A DNA stretch of 64,000 bases from Sequoia sempervirens (Eukaryota; Streptophyta; Pinopsida; Cupressales; Cupressaceae): positions 120,812,552-120,876,551 of the forward strand of contig VDFB02252616.1 in assembly GCA_007258455.2 (NCBI GenBank), read 5' to 3'. Below, one piece after another: positions 22,227 to 34,292 of this stretch. Position 1 is the first letter of the stretch. Every line of letters starts with the position of its first letter. The position numbers and the translations under genes were made by a program. The notes beneath the pieces are model-generated. The model worked only from the letters and a program-made list of their open reading frames with translations, was not told where the DNA came from and made no database searches.

Positions 22227-24394
22227 TCATGATAGAGTGCCATGAGAGTCCTTGCGGTAAATAGTTGCTGCCAAGATGTGACAGATTTGTGATGTGGGAT
22301 CATTGGACTTTAGACGAGATGTAGGGTTATGACAAATGATGGTAGACGTGGAAAGATTGTTTGGACATTTGGATGGATGACTTTTTATTTTCCAAACTTG
22401 GGATGGTGGATGACGAATTTTGGAGGGATGGTGTTTGGAACCAACACTTTTATATGCCTTGATTGCTGACCATTTTGAAGGAGGTGGACATGTATTATAT
22501 GTGGGAGTTCTCTTGTCTTGTGGCTCTACATTATAATTAACTTTTCCTTTTGACATATTTTCTTTGCTTGATCCACTTTTCTTTGGGATCCATTTTAATT
22601 TTATTTGTCCACTTGTCTTTTTATCTGATTCATTGGCCTTTGACATTTGATTTTGATCTTTTGATTTGCAAGAATTTTGTTTTTGTTGGTTCCAAAGGGA
22701 AGGTTTATTTATGATGGAATGATGGTTCATGGTGTGGGTGGAGGGGGGTTTGGCAGCAATCTTATGACAAGGATTTATTTTGGATTCGATTTTGACATTT
22801 GTATCTGACAAGGTTGCCCCTAGTATCGAGGAGATACCATTGACATCATTTGATTTGTTATCTGAGGAATAGCCAAGACCTTGATGTCTGTAATTTTCCT
22901 GAAGTTGTATTGGTTCTAGAATGCCTTGCTCGTGTATTCCTAGTCCTTTGCCTTGATATTGCATGTTTTGACAGATTCTATTTGCGATGGGGTATTTGTT
23001 GTTTGAAAGCAAGATGTTAACCCATCCTTGTGTATGTGGATACTGTCACTTGTAATATTTTCATCTACAAGAAAACCTTCTCTGACAAAGATAGATGACC
23101 CTAGTTGATAAAGTGTCTTAGCTTCATTGTCTTGTTGGACATATTCTTGACTGATATCTTTGGTTTGATCTTGTGACATGTCAGGTTCAGATGATTCTGT
23201 TGGTGCTTCCAAGGCAATGTCGAAAACATCATTATGTTTAGTGTCATAGAGTCCAATGATTTTAGCTATAACTTGATCATATGCAAGCATGTCCCTAGTG
23301 GAAGATTCTTGTTATAGAGGAATATCGTTTATGTGTCCCATGGAGGCAAGTGTCTCATCGTGGGAAGTGTCAATAGTTGAGGCCTTTGTAAGTTCGGCAA
23401 ATGTTTGATCATGAATGGTGTAAAGGTCAAGGAGTGGATCGTCTTGGATTTCTTGGTCAATAGTAGGGTCTTGGTCGAAGATGGGTTTGTCGTGGATGAT
23501 ACAGTCGGAAATAGAGTTGTTGTCAAGGAGAGGTGTGTTTTGGATGTCATGATTGTCTTGAAGGACTTCATGGATGGACTAAAAGATAGGGTCATGGGAT
23601 GGACTACCTTGTTCTTGACATGAGGGTGACATTATAAGGTCATGCTTTGGGCTTTCATTTTGACATGTATCCTCAAGTTTATTAAATGGGATTTGACTTT
23701 GAGTAATGACAAAATTTTCATGACTAGATGTGGCTTGTGAGGGGGTGACTTGAAAAGGATTAATGAACAAAGGACTAGGATAGGATGTGGGAACTTGGAC
23801 TGGACTAGTATATGAAGGACTAGGATAGGACATGGGGACTTGGACTAGACTAGCATGTGAGGGACAAAGATAGGACATGGAGTCTTGGACTGGATTAACT
23901 GTTGAAGGACAAGGATATGACATGGAGACTTCAACTGGATTGGTGTAAGGTTGACTAAAATAGGATGTGGAGACTTGGGCCAGATCAATATGGTATGATG
24001 TGGGGACGTGACATGAGTTGGTAGATAGTTGATAAGGCATGTAGACTTGGATGACATTAATAGGTGAAGGACTAGCATATGGCATGGAGACATGGAATAG
24101 ACTAGTGGACAGTTGGTTTCCCTTGTCAAAGTTAGGATAAGGGTGAGTACTGGATGTTTGTTGTGGACTAATGTCATGAATGGTATTAAGTGAATTTTGG
24201 TAGTGAGGTTAGATGGACGGAGGACTAGGACTCATGGATTGTTGGTACGAAGGACATTGATTGTCGGTTTGGAGGAATTGTCTCCTAAGGTCTAAGGCTT
24301 GTTGGTATTGACCTCTATAGAGTAATTGGTATTCAACTTTACTAGCAATCCTATCAATATTTTGGTGAAGGGAAGACAAGGTGGTGGATGTCAT
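22227..24394 (-). pseudogene. Single ORF of the 9 kb element (decayed, unrecognised)
   Basis: Read from ATG 24394 leftwards, one frame runs through stops near 24209, 23579 and 23312, each a plausible former Gln or similar codon. It shifts frame near 22990 and ends at about 22227, roughly 720 codons in all. The N-terminal part (LHQNIDRIASKVEYQLLYRG, then QQALDLRRQFLQ) looks helical. An array of eight tandem repeats of about 15 residues follows, then an acidic Asp/Gln-rich stretch and a basic, Lys/Ser/Pro-rich C-terminus. No zinc knuckle, protease or polymerase motif is visible. Its position after the leader suggests a gag-like or accessory product, but this is inference only. Confidence 0.6.
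23744..24085 (-). repeat. Coding tandem repeat, 45 bp (15 residues)
   Basis: Eight units of the pattern MSYPCPSTVNPVQDS, of which five successive ones are exactly 15 residues and two are shortened to 13 and 11 by in-frame deletions. Spacing in DNA is 45 bp across 23771-23950. All length changes are multiples of three. Confidence 0.85.
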
Positions 24395-26354
24395 GATGTT
24401 GTTAAATGCAAAGTGATAATGACGTATGTCTAAGGGAAATGACTAATGCAAGATGACAATGTTGTCAAAGCCAAAGTGTCAAATGTGGACTAAGACAATA
24501 ATGTTGACTAAGGACTAAAATGATTAATGCAAAGTCTAGGTTCAAAATGAGGACTAAGATGAACAATGCAAAGTCTAAGTTCAAAATGAGGATTGAGATT
24601 ATTTTTTAATGTTTTGTTGAAAAGTCTGAGTTGTCTAAGGTTGACTGTTTGTGTCTAGATTTGTGAATGTTGTGCATAATGTTTGAGTAATCCAGCAAGC
24701 ACTTAACAAACACAATGTTTTGGGTGTAAGCAAGCACACATAAGACAAGTACAATCCTAAAAGTCCAATAGGCCAAGGGTTTGTAAACTTGATATAGCCC
24801 ACCGATATACCCCGGATTGGTGATAAACACCTTTCCTTCTCGAGAGCAGATAACTTAGAATTTTGGTGGCATTGACTCCCCTCCATGGCTCATTAACATC
24901 ATTCGAGCACACCAAATTTAGATTCTTTGGGTAATGACATCCCAAGAACTGTTATCTCTACTCAAGGGGATTAGTAGTGAGTGTCTTTAGGCATGATACT
25001 GTACCCTGCACTATATCAAGCAACGGCCAATAGAACGGTTGGACACTAAGACAAGAGGTGTTTAATACAGGCATTCCGTTTGTGGGGCATGATCTATCCG
25101 ACAAGAGTCCCCTTTCGGATCCATCTCATTGGAACCACACTCATGATTCTTGGATTTTCCCCAAGAATCCACTTTTATATACCGGCTGGAAGTCCCTCGG
25201 TGTCAGGGTGCTACCGGTCTGAGTCGTCTTAGGGTGAGTACTTTTTCCCACCAGAACAGGCCCAAGTTCTAGAGTTAGTAACCATTTCTCTTACACCCAG
25301 GATCATTCGAAAGCACAAGGGGAGAGGATACTTTGATTACCAAATCGTGTGGGGTGACATAAAAAATAAGGTGGGTCTAGTTTTCTGATCACCTAGTTTT
25401 CACAAGGTGAGAGCATAATCACCTACCACCTTCAAGCATAGTCAGACAAAATCAAGCACACATTCATTTTAATGCACCAAAGGAATTATGTACTAATCTA
25501 AAAACAAGACAAGCACAATGTTTAGTTTTCAGTCTTCGACACTCGAACCTGCAAGACCACAAGTTAAGAGTTTCTTTGATTTTTAGTCTTTGACAAACGT
25601 ATGTTTATGCAAACCCGGAAATTTTTGCTTTCCAATCTGTTATATATGACTGATATTTCTGCTACTATAGCTCCTTATGATCACCCACAAGATCAAAAAA
25701 CAATATTATAATGCAGCCAAAGAAAAAAAAAAACAAGCTTATCAGAAAATTGCAATTTCAGATACATGTTTTTGACATAACCGAATTAGATTTTATTATT
25801 TGATGATTTTATTGATCTGAAAAATAAAAACTTAAAGAAGAGATCCCTACTAATTTTTTGAGATATTTCCATAAATGTAAAGAAGTCGAAAAAATTCCTT
25901 GTTTTACACCCAAAAATGTGAATTTATGAAAACCATACAAAAAATGAAGATTAGATTTTTTCACATTGTATTTGACCTCCAAATTAAATCTGTAAAACAT
26001 AGACCCCTATTAGAATCTAAAGAGATTTCCAAAAAAGTAAACATTTCTAAAAATTTCATCGATTTGCGTCTAGAAAATAAATTTTATTAAAATAATTAAA
26101 ATCAAAATAACTCCCACAAAAATGATGTTAATCCCTCGAGTTTTTTACTGTAGCCTCTTGAGATGATGTACAAGATTTTGAAAAAAATTTGTAAAAAAAT
26201 TCACAGCTGTGTAGAATATATGAAGAAATTGGTAAAACTTAGGATTTTGTCCAAAAACTGACAGATCTGCAACAAAAAGTCAACAAAACCTACAAAAGGA
26301 AAGCTAGATCAAAAGATTCATGTCGGGTTCATCAAATGTATCAATGGGTAATTT
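24395..26354 (-). other. 5' leader region of the 9 kb element
   Basis: Non-coding. 24520-24600 holds a short direct repeat (AATGCAAAGTCTAGGTTCAA-like, period about 38 bp). 24760-25340 is clearly GC-richer than its surroundings and contains a TTGACTCCCCTCCATGGCTC-like block that also occurs, changed, at about 32025-32050 in the leader of the gag-bearing element. 25600-26350 is very AT-rich. No standard primer-binding site is recognised next to the LTR. Confidence 0.55.
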
Positions 26355-27589
26355 TTCTAAGGATTAGATTCAATAAATTGAAAGCACAATAATAAAACCC
26401 AAAAAGATAATAAAGTGCAAAGGAAAATAAATGAAAACACATAAAATAGAACAATCTCACCCAGTGTCTTTAATCTCCATGGCTGATCTTCATTACACCT
26501 TGTAACTTGTTGATTTGTGTTGCCCTCAAATCGAGTGTGTGAGCAATCTTTGACTGTCATTGTCCTAAACAAGCTTTGAAGGATTTGAATCTTAAATTCT
26601 TATGCCTATGACAATATGATAAATGAAAATAATAACTATCAATGCTAAATGACTATAATGCCTATAATAATGAAGTGGTCCCAAATTATGAACAAAATTG
26701 TCATTTTATAGAAAACACAATTTTGAATGGACGGACAAGATCGACTCTCGACAGAAACCTAAAATCAGAGGTCAAGATTTCATTTGATAATCCCTAATCA
26801 GGGTTAGGGTAAAATCCTTAGACGAGTGGTCAAGATGTCATCTGAGAAAATCAGATCGGCGGTGGAGAAAAGATGAGATAATTAATTTCAAAAATAAAGA
26901 TTTTCAAAATTAAGAAGATAAAGATAGCCTACTTTGTGAGATTTGAAAAATCAAATAAAAGATGGACTGAAAAGCAATTTTGATTAAAATCAAGAACCTG
27001 CTTGCTTTATTTTTTTTTTGGAAGAAAACTACCAATTTGAATTAAATCAACTAAAAATATGGATTTTGTGAGACAAATAAATAATTTTTTTTAGATTATT
27101 TACCAAAATGGAATGTCTGTTAAGATTGTGATGAAATTTTAAATAATTTCATTTATTTAAAATGAGAGGAATATTAATTTTATCAATTAAATAATTAAAG
27201 ATAATTATTTAATTTAGAAGATAAGATTAATTAATTAAATAAATTCATTCATTCATTTAATTATGACAATTAGTGACATTAAATAAATAAATAAGATTTA
27301 TTTACTTAATAATAAAAAAGAAATGACCGAAGAAGGGTGATTAAATAAATTAAGAAATTTATTTGATTAAGGGAAGACTTAGATAATTAATGACGCATTT
27401 AATAAATAAATAAAATTTATTTATTTAATAATCATGATGAATAAAAGGACATGAATTAATTAAATAATTATGAATTATTTAATCAATAGTCGAATGTGGA
27501 CCAAGGACATAATTAAATGTCATAATTATGCTAGGATGAAAGTGGTAAAACTGAAGCTTGTAGGCCTAGGCCATTTTTAGGTGTCTACA
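26355..27589 (-). repeat. 5' LTR of the 9 kb element
   Basis: Direct repeat of 18554-19792. The right edge is GTGTCTACA, giving a TGTAGACAC start on the - strand. The interior is rich in TTAATTAAATAA-type runs in both copies. Confidence 0.85.
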
Positions 27590-28214
27590 TTGTTCATTGA
27601 TTTTGAAGAATTCTACAGTGTTGATGCCTTCCTTGTCCATGTTTTTTGTTGTTTATTGATGGTAAACAATTGTGTAAAGTTAGTATGGACATGAAATAAA
27701 AGTTGCTCTAAGCTTCTATCCTTTATTCATGCTTATGGTGAATGAATGGTTGAATATTTGTAGTCCTTAGAAGCTTGCATTAATTTCATAATACTGTGAG
27801 GTAATCTGGTTAAGTGAAATTTTGTTTTAGGAAGGTTGTCTACAATAGGGTCCTCCATGATCATTTTTCACTGCTAGTTTTAGATCCAGGAATGTCCTTT
27901 CCTCCTTGTCCTTTTTCCTTTTTTTAATAAATAACCTATGCTAAGGTTCATTGCACATTTTAAAACCAAATCTCAAGCTGAAATAGGAGTTTAAGACTAT
28001 TGTTTGAACCTGCAGCAATTGCACACTAACTTCCCCATCTTGTGAACTCCATTTTAAGATCCAACTTCCTTCCAGCCTAACTCTATAAGTCTTCCCTATG
28101 ATTACCAAAAAAATCACACTGAACCAACTGAGAGATTCTATGCAAATCATGAACTGACACTCGAGAGACCTTGGGGTGATTTTGAGCAACTCGTTGTTAG
28201 AGATTGTCTTTCAA
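27590..28214 (+). other. Likely continuation of the interrupted LTR; no gene
   Basis: This follows the right LTR of the 9 kb element and should be the other half of the sequence broken at 18553. No ORF, polypurine tract or primer site is seen. Where it ends and the next element begins is uncertain; recognisable gag starts near 28215. Confidence 0.4.
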
Positions 28215-28700
28215 GAGATGTAGTGCAACTATGCACTTCCTGTGTTGAGAAAATGCTAAAACACCCATCAACAATAGATCTAGATCTAAGTTTTCTATGA
28301 TGATCCCCACTTGTTTTTTATCGGGAAGCAGCCACTTGCTCTTACTAACTCTTTATCTCCACCATTGTAAGAAATTAGCGAAATATTCTCCTTTTCTCTG
28401 TCTGAGACTATAAAATTCTTCTAGGCTTACATCCATGTCAAGATTAAAGGAGAAATGATCTATGAATTTATTGGTAATTTCTTGAAATTTTTTGATACCA
28501 GGAGGTAGTTGAGAAAACCAATCCATGGCAGGACCTATTAGACTTTGGGGAAAGATGCACATTAAATAAGAATCATTGTACACAACCTACATACGCATGA
28601 TGTTGAACTCTTTGAAATGGTCCAAAGGACTTCCTCTCCCTTTTTATTTGTTGAATTTTGGGATTTCAAAGCTGGAATGGAATGGTACCATTGTGATATT
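28215..28700 (-). pseudogene. Retrotransposon gag (Retrotrans_gag domain), C-terminal side
   Basis: The capsid-type gag domain of plant gypsy elements packages element RNA. Reading right to left, LDHFKEFNIMRM leads into YNDSYLMCIFPQSLIGPAM, then DWFSQLPPGIKKFQEITNKF, HFSFNLDMDVSLEEFY and RQRKGEYFANFLQWWR. The order and spacing are diagnostic for the family. A TAG breaks the frame just before 28583, and further stops and a shift follow after WWR, where KSKWLLPDKKQVG can still be read. It is truncated on the left, where the downstream protease and pol should be. Confidence 0.85.
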
Positions 28701-29426
28701 CTAATTGAATGGATAGGGAAATAGGTTATGTGTATAGGGATTCTTTGTTTTACCCATCTAAAGGTCTTGCATTTCTAGTGACAACGCCTTAAGTTTTGAT
28801 GCTAGATCATCTTGAGGGTTTGGTGGAGGAACATATGTTTGGATGATGGATGAGTTCTGATATGATAAGGTGTTGTATGGGGTGTATGGTGGTGTGAGAT
28901 TTTATGAAGGTGATTGAGGTGTTGATGTATGTGTTCCTAACACAATTGTATTGATGATGTTTTGTTGATGGTTATAATATGAACTTTGTTTTTGTTGTTG
29001 TTGCTATTTTTGTTGGGCATACTATTGAGCTAGTAAGACTTGTTGTTGTTGTTGAGCTGCAAGGGTTGCTTGTTGATATTTTTGTTGTTATTGTGCCACT
29101 AGGGCTTGTTGTTGGGCCTACTATAGTTTTTGTGTTGCTAAGGCTATTTGGTGGGCTTGATTTTTTTGTTGTGCTAAGGTTGCTTGTTGTTGTTGCTAAT
29201 GTTGTTGTGCTGCTAGGGTTGCTTGTTGTTGTTGCTCCTATTGTTGTGTTGCTAAGGTTTCTTGTTGTTGTTGTTGTTGCTGTTGTTATTGTGCTACTAG
29301 GGTTTTTGTTGTTGTTGCTATTGTTGTACTACTAAGGCTGCTTGTTGTTCTTGCTGCTATTCAATGTCTTGTTAATACACTTGTTGTGTTTGATGTAAAT
29401 CTAAGGCATGCACTTGTAATTTAAGA
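28701..29426 (-). pseudogene. gag N-terminal region with polyglutamine tract
   Basis: On the - strand 28980-29360 is built of CAA codons and repeats of a QQQQATLAAQQ-like unit. Many Gln codons have become TAA or TAG. On the + strand it appears as a hydrophobic TTG/GTT-rich open frame (28979-29335), which is a shadow. The tract joins the gag domain on the left to the Ser/Thr/Pro-rich N-terminal region on the right. Gln-rich coiled-coil-like segments at this place in gag are plausible, but no exact relative is claimed. Confidence 0.65.
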
Positions 29427-30499
29427 TTAGTTGGTTGTTGGGATATTTGTGATGCATTTTAAGTGGTGATGTTTTGGGTGGGTAGTGGGTTGTTGATGAG
29501 AATTTGGGAGTTCTCTTGGTTCAAAATTCCTTGTAAGATAGTGGATTGGGGTGGAGGAATGTGATTTTGAGGTCCCATTTGATTTTGCATGACTTAGGGG
29601 ACAAACATAAAAGATGAGGATGGCATCGTTAAATATTGCAATGTTAAGGGCATATGGAGACCTTGATTCCATTGATTGAAAAGGTTCCTTTCATCGGTGT
29701 TTTGGAAATTCCCTTATGTTTTAGATGCGCTCAAGGTATTACCTTGATTGAAGGGATTTGTGATCAAGGGATTGTTTGGTCGGTTGATGATGGATGGGAT
29801 AGATGTGTTTTGGGTAACTACTATGTTTGATGTATCAATGGGAAGATTGGATGAAGAGGTCCCTTATGGTTTTAAAGGTTGATTTTGCATTAGGGAATTT
29901 CCTTTCCCTTTTGGGTCTACCTGTGACACCTAGTCCATACTAGTTTGCATGATGTTGGGCACACTTATGGTACTTGTAGGTATAGATGAAGAAGGATTTC
30001 CTCAATATGTTGAATTTGTTATGGAGTAATGAAGTGTAAGTGGTTTATATGGTTTTTTGGGATCCTTGAGAATGGGAGAAGAACCAATGGTAGGTGTCCA
30101 AGTGGTTGTTTGAGATGGAGGATTTGTTTCAAGGGTACTCACAAGTGTGCTACTTTCAAATGGAAGAGTATGTCCAGAGTCCTTAGGAAGACTAGCTACA
30201 ATACGAGGTGTTGATGTTTGATTTATCCCTAGGGATGGAGTTGTTGGAATAGTAGCAGAAGTCAAGCCTTGTGTGAATGATTGTGCAACAAAAGATGGGG
30301 AATTTGGAACTATGTTTTCTAAGGCTTGATGCTCCATGATTTCTTCCCTAGTGAGTCCAACTAGATTGTTCATGATGTCTTCTATCTCATATGGACCTAA
30401 TGGAGATGAAGGTTGTTGTGATGGAGTAACATGGCTTCTCAAATCAAATTCTAGGGGATTTGGATCACTTGAGGTAAATGTGATTTTGGTTTTTTCCAT
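29427..30499 (-). pseudogene. gag N-terminal region, Pro/Ser/Thr-rich
   Basis: The ATG at 30499 opens a 165-codon frame (MEKTKITFTSSDPNPLEFDL at its start) that ends at a TAA near 30002. Reading resumes with frame changes to 29427. The composition is Pro/Ser/Thr-rich with the helical segment DIMNNLVGLTREEIMEHQ. It sits directly upstream of the Gln-rich tract and gag domain and in the same orientation, so it is most likely the start of that gag. Confidence 0.6.
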
Positions 30500-33016
30500 G
30501 ATTCTCTAGTGATCTTGTTTTTACCATAAATTTTGGGTCACCTTTGGGAGAGTTGTGTTGAGATTTGTAATGTTTGAATTCTCTAGTTGACTTAAATGTA
30601 GGTAAAAGGGACGCTCTAAGTAAATTTGAAGCAATGATGATAATGGGTGATGAAAATGTGGATGATGTGGGGAGTGATCTTTGTAAATCTTTTGGGACAA
30701 CACTTTTGAATTAAGTTTGATGTTTTGATGTTTGGATAAAGGATGTTGATGAACTTGGAAATATTTAGGGTAGACTTGTGACCTTCAAGATGAACTTGTT
30801 CAAATATGATAACTAGCTTAGCCAAATGAATGGAAAGGGATTCATTTCTCATATGAAGTAACTAAGTTATGGGTTGGGTTTATTTAGATTTTGAAGTCAA
30901 AAAGTGTTGGTGTATTCAAAATTTTAGCAAATTTTGGTGAGGTAAAGGATGAAATTTGATGAAGGGGTGAATGGAATATTTGACCCAATGTTGACCTAAA
31001 CTGAACCTTTGCTTGATAAGACACAGGTAGTGAGAAACATGCAATACCTCTAAAGTTTTCAAATCTTAAAGACCCAATGTTTTAAATAGTTCAAGATCAT
31101 GAAAAGACCGAGATTTTGACTGAAAAAGAACATATACAAGTTTGGGTTGTTCCTTGAAGCACATTTGTAGAGGTTGTATACCAACATGGTTCTATTTTAA
31201 TGAAGTGCTAAAAGGTGTTTATTGAGAGCATTTGGACTAAGATTCCTAAGTTTAAAGTGATGACCTATAGACATTCTCTTGGGGATTCTAATTTTGCGTG
31301 AGATCATTTAGAAAAGTTTAATTTTATGAAAGAAAAGGGGATATTTATTGCCACGCGGGTGGTGGTAATATGGGCCTTCCAACCACAATATCAGATTGTT
31401 CCTCTTCCTCATCTAAGATTTTTGTCGCATTTCTCCACTGAATGGGGGTTTCTTTTGTTTCAAAATTGAAGGTTCTCAAACTACTAATTTTGTTAGTTTG
31501 TTCTCCCTCGATTAGTTCAAAGTTTGGTTGAATGATAAAACCTATAAGGTTAGGTTGTTCAATGGGAGTGACCAATCTCCAAATGGTCATGTGGGGTTCA
31601 ATTTTTCAATTTTAACTTGCTTAAGTGAATTTCTTTTACCACAAACACTTGTCTTGGTTAAGTTCAAACTAAATGTCTATGTCAAAAACATCATAAATTT
31701 CACAAGATCCATTTTGGGAAAAGGATAAAGTTCAAGCCATAGTTGCCTATGTTAACTTTGGGAAGTATGGATTGAGATACAAGTCAAGATATTTAGAAAT
31801 ATCTAAGGATAGAAATCCTTAAAATCAAAAGGTATCCATACTTAAACCAAATAGTTTGAAATTTTGAGGAAGATCATGAATGTTTGTTTGTAATGTTTTA
31901 GAATTAAGAAAAGTATTAAATTGAATCAAAATAATTTACAACCTTAGGTTTAGAAGATACTATTTGTTGAATCCCAACTTGGACTTCTCCAAACACTAAG
32001 AAAATGTGAAAAGATAGAGATTTGGTGACACTGGCTCTCCTCCATGGCCCACACTTCTTGGGACCAGCAAATCTCAAATCCTGAAGATCCAAAGATCCTA
32101 AGGGTTTTCTTGTTTCAATAATTGAATAGTAAAATGTGGGGCAGCTTTGGAACGACCATTCCTACACCAACAAGCATAAAGGTTTTTGGATTCTAAACAG
32201 TTGGTTCATAATAATGGATTTCGTTCAAGGTGGTAATACACATGACAAGATTAGCTCAAGATTATTTAAATCAAGAGGCCTCCTAGTCTCTTCCTAAGAA
32301 GAGATTTTAATGTATCACACATATACTAAGGGTGACACTTTTCAATATGACACATCCACACCTGTTGTTTATGACTTTCGCCACAAAAATATTTTTTATA
32401 TAGTGAATTGAAAGAGCTTGACTTTAGCTCATTACTGCTTGGGTTGTCCCCTCCTTTCAAAGTGGGGAGGTAGGCCCTCTAAAGATAAACAAAAGTAGGG
32501 AAGTACATTTTTAGTTCGACCTCCCAGTTTGCATGAAGCAAGGAGAGAACACACACTAGACCTTTTCCCTATACTAGCATGTGATTCATTTTTAATCCAA
32601 ATTGAAAGATGTGGGTGATTATACAAAATTTCAAGGAATGTTTTTGATTCTCAAGATCTCCAAGTGGCACGAGAGAAGCGCATACGCATTCAATAACAAA
32701 GATGTAAATCACAAAACATAGCAAACACTCATTAATTTTAACCCATAAAGCTAAGATGAATTTATTTTATGCACGAAATGAAGTGTTAATTTGTATTGTT
32801 CAACTTTAAACCCAAAGTAAAATGATGAAGTGAGAGTTCAATTTTAGTCCCGTTTTAGCATTCTTTTTAAGACCCAATTAAAAATTAGTGTGGTCTTGAA
32901 TCATAAAATGAAAATCATAATAAATGGGTTATAATTGCCCCAAAAGCATCAAAATGCTTGTTACAATTATAATATTTTAAGTTGAGAATGCTTCTTCACT
33001 TCAACTTTTATCATCC
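30500..33016 (-). other. 5' leader of the gag-bearing element; no gene
   Basis: No supported coding region. 31960-32640 is the more GC-rich part and has the CTCTCCTCCATGGCCC block shared with the leader of the 9 kb element (24870-24890). Remaining parts are AT-rich. Confidence 0.5.
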
Positions 33017-33829
33017 GGGTATGTGCAAGATCATCATGGAAAAAATAGGCCCTTAAGTGGCAAAAAATTCAAAAACAACAAAGCTAGGAAATTTGATGTA
33101 AAATTTGAATAAGTTATCTATATTATTTCAAAAATATGTAAGAATAGAATCTGTAGAAAATTGAATGTAGTTTCTAAATTACTATGTTTATTTAAATATA
33201 TATATATATATATATATATATTTGGTGAAAATTTGAAATTTCAATGCAGTAGTACTTAAATTTCAGGGAAAAAATAAGATGTAGGTGTTTGTTTGACCAC
33301 CCTAACCACAATAAAATGATAATATTTTTTTATAATATTTTATACATATGTAGAGGACTCATGTCCAGATGTGATGCATATTTTTTTGTAATTTTTTTCC
33401 AAGTAAATAATTAATTAAGAATTTTTTATTACAACTTGTAAAAAATATAAAAACTCGTATGTCTGACCACCTTAACTTGGTCAAAACTTCATGAAATTGT
33501 TTTTTTCCTTTTTTAATCCTATAGTATGTGAAGCATAGAATGTGATGCATGTCTTGGATTCAAAAAGTGTGATACCATTTGAAATCTATAGATGTTTTTC
33601 AATCAACCTATCAATCATGACTTTAGTCATAATTCAAATAGAAAATGAATAATAATTATTTATTAAATTCAAAGTAAAGCATAATTTATATTGGTAGAAA
33701 GATGAGAATATCCTTTAAAAACCATTTTTATTTCATCAATTTTGGGTAAAAAAAAATTCGTCAACCACATACCCAACAAATACCCATCATATCACCACTT
33801 TTTGGCCCATCATGATCCTGCACATACCC
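33017..33829 (+). mobile_element. 0.8 kb terminal-inverted-repeat element, copy 1
   Basis: Starts GGGTATGTGCAAGATCAT and ends with the complement (ATGATCCTGCACATACCC), giving imperfect terminal inverted repeats of about 23 bp. Length is 813 bp with no coding capacity. Flanking bases are ATCC on the left and GTCC on the right, a 3-of-4 match to the 4-bp duplication seen in the other copies. It contains an (AT)n run at 33195-33222 that other copies lack. It lies within the leader/primer-site region of the gag-bearing element. Confidence 0.85.
33195..33222. repeat. AT microsatellite
   Basis: An uninterrupted TA/AT dinucleotide run inside the 0.8 kb element; absent at the same place in the copies at 44440, 44934 and 57891. 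Confidence 0.9.
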
Positions 33830-34270
33830 GTCCAACCTACAAAACCCAGTTAGCCTAAAACCCAAAACAACGTTAGAGGCATGATAGTGATCTAATGAAG
33901 CCAAAAAATTAAAACATATGCTAAAAAATAATCATCATTTTTCTTACCAGAGTGGGGCATCACTATTCATGATAACGTCACTCTGGTGAATTTGAGTGCT
34001 CTACAAAAAAACTAATGATGACGATAGCATCACTATTTGGGGAGTGTCACCATTTACAAATCTTTGATACCTCTAAAATTATTTAGCATTTCCATTTATT
34101 TTAATCAGTACCAGAATATTAAATAGGTGTCATTATTTTTTATGACAATAGTGTCACTGTATGGTGATGCCCAACAAAGGCATCACTAAAATTCACTTGA
34201 GCATTGCTGTATCTTTGCAAGAATCAAAAAAAAATTGAGATAGAAATTAGTTAAATTTGATTAGTTCAAG
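33830..34270. other. Stretch without recognisable gene
   Basis: AT-rich, between the terminal-inverted-repeat element and the primer-binding site of the gag-bearing element. Nothing further seen. Confidence 0.5.
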
Positions 34271-34287
34271 CCCTCCATCTAGCGCCA
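34271..34287 (-). other. Primer-binding site of the gag-bearing element
   Basis: On the - strand TGGCGCTAGATGGAGGG, the TGGCGC...GGAGGG type seen next to LTRs of several plant gypsy elements. It lies five bases inside the proposed LTR end, on the strand of the gag to its left. Confidence 0.6.
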
Positions 34288-34292
34288 AAATT

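Larger units (their letters stand above)
18554..27589 (-). mobile_element. 9.0 kb LTR retroelement without pol
   Basis: Two direct repeats of about 1.24 kb (18554-19792 and 26355-27589) flank 6.6 kb. Orientation is minus: the LTR starts TGTA(A/G)ACAC on that strand, and a polypurine tract lies just outside the left LTR's inner edge. The interior has one decayed ORF and a GC-richer leader but no protease, reverse transcriptase or integrase, so it needs proteins from another element. By eye the LTRs differ at about 30-35 positions (near 3%). I could not identify a clean target-site duplication or a standard primer-binding site. Confidence 0.85.

Noticed and set aside
22227..24394. Idea that this decayed ORF is a host gene
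   Set aside because: It lies between two LTRs and a polypurine tract in the right orientation, so it belongs to the retroelement.
28979..29335. 118-codon hydrophobic frame on the + strand that looks like a membrane protein
   Set aside because: It is the complement of a CAA-repeat polyglutamine tract belonging to gag on the - strand; the Leu/Val content is a by-product of TTG/GTT repeats.
33195..33222. (AT)n run as a possible origin or regulatory element
   Set aside because: It is a simple dinucleotide expansion inside one copy of a transposable element and is absent from the other three copies.
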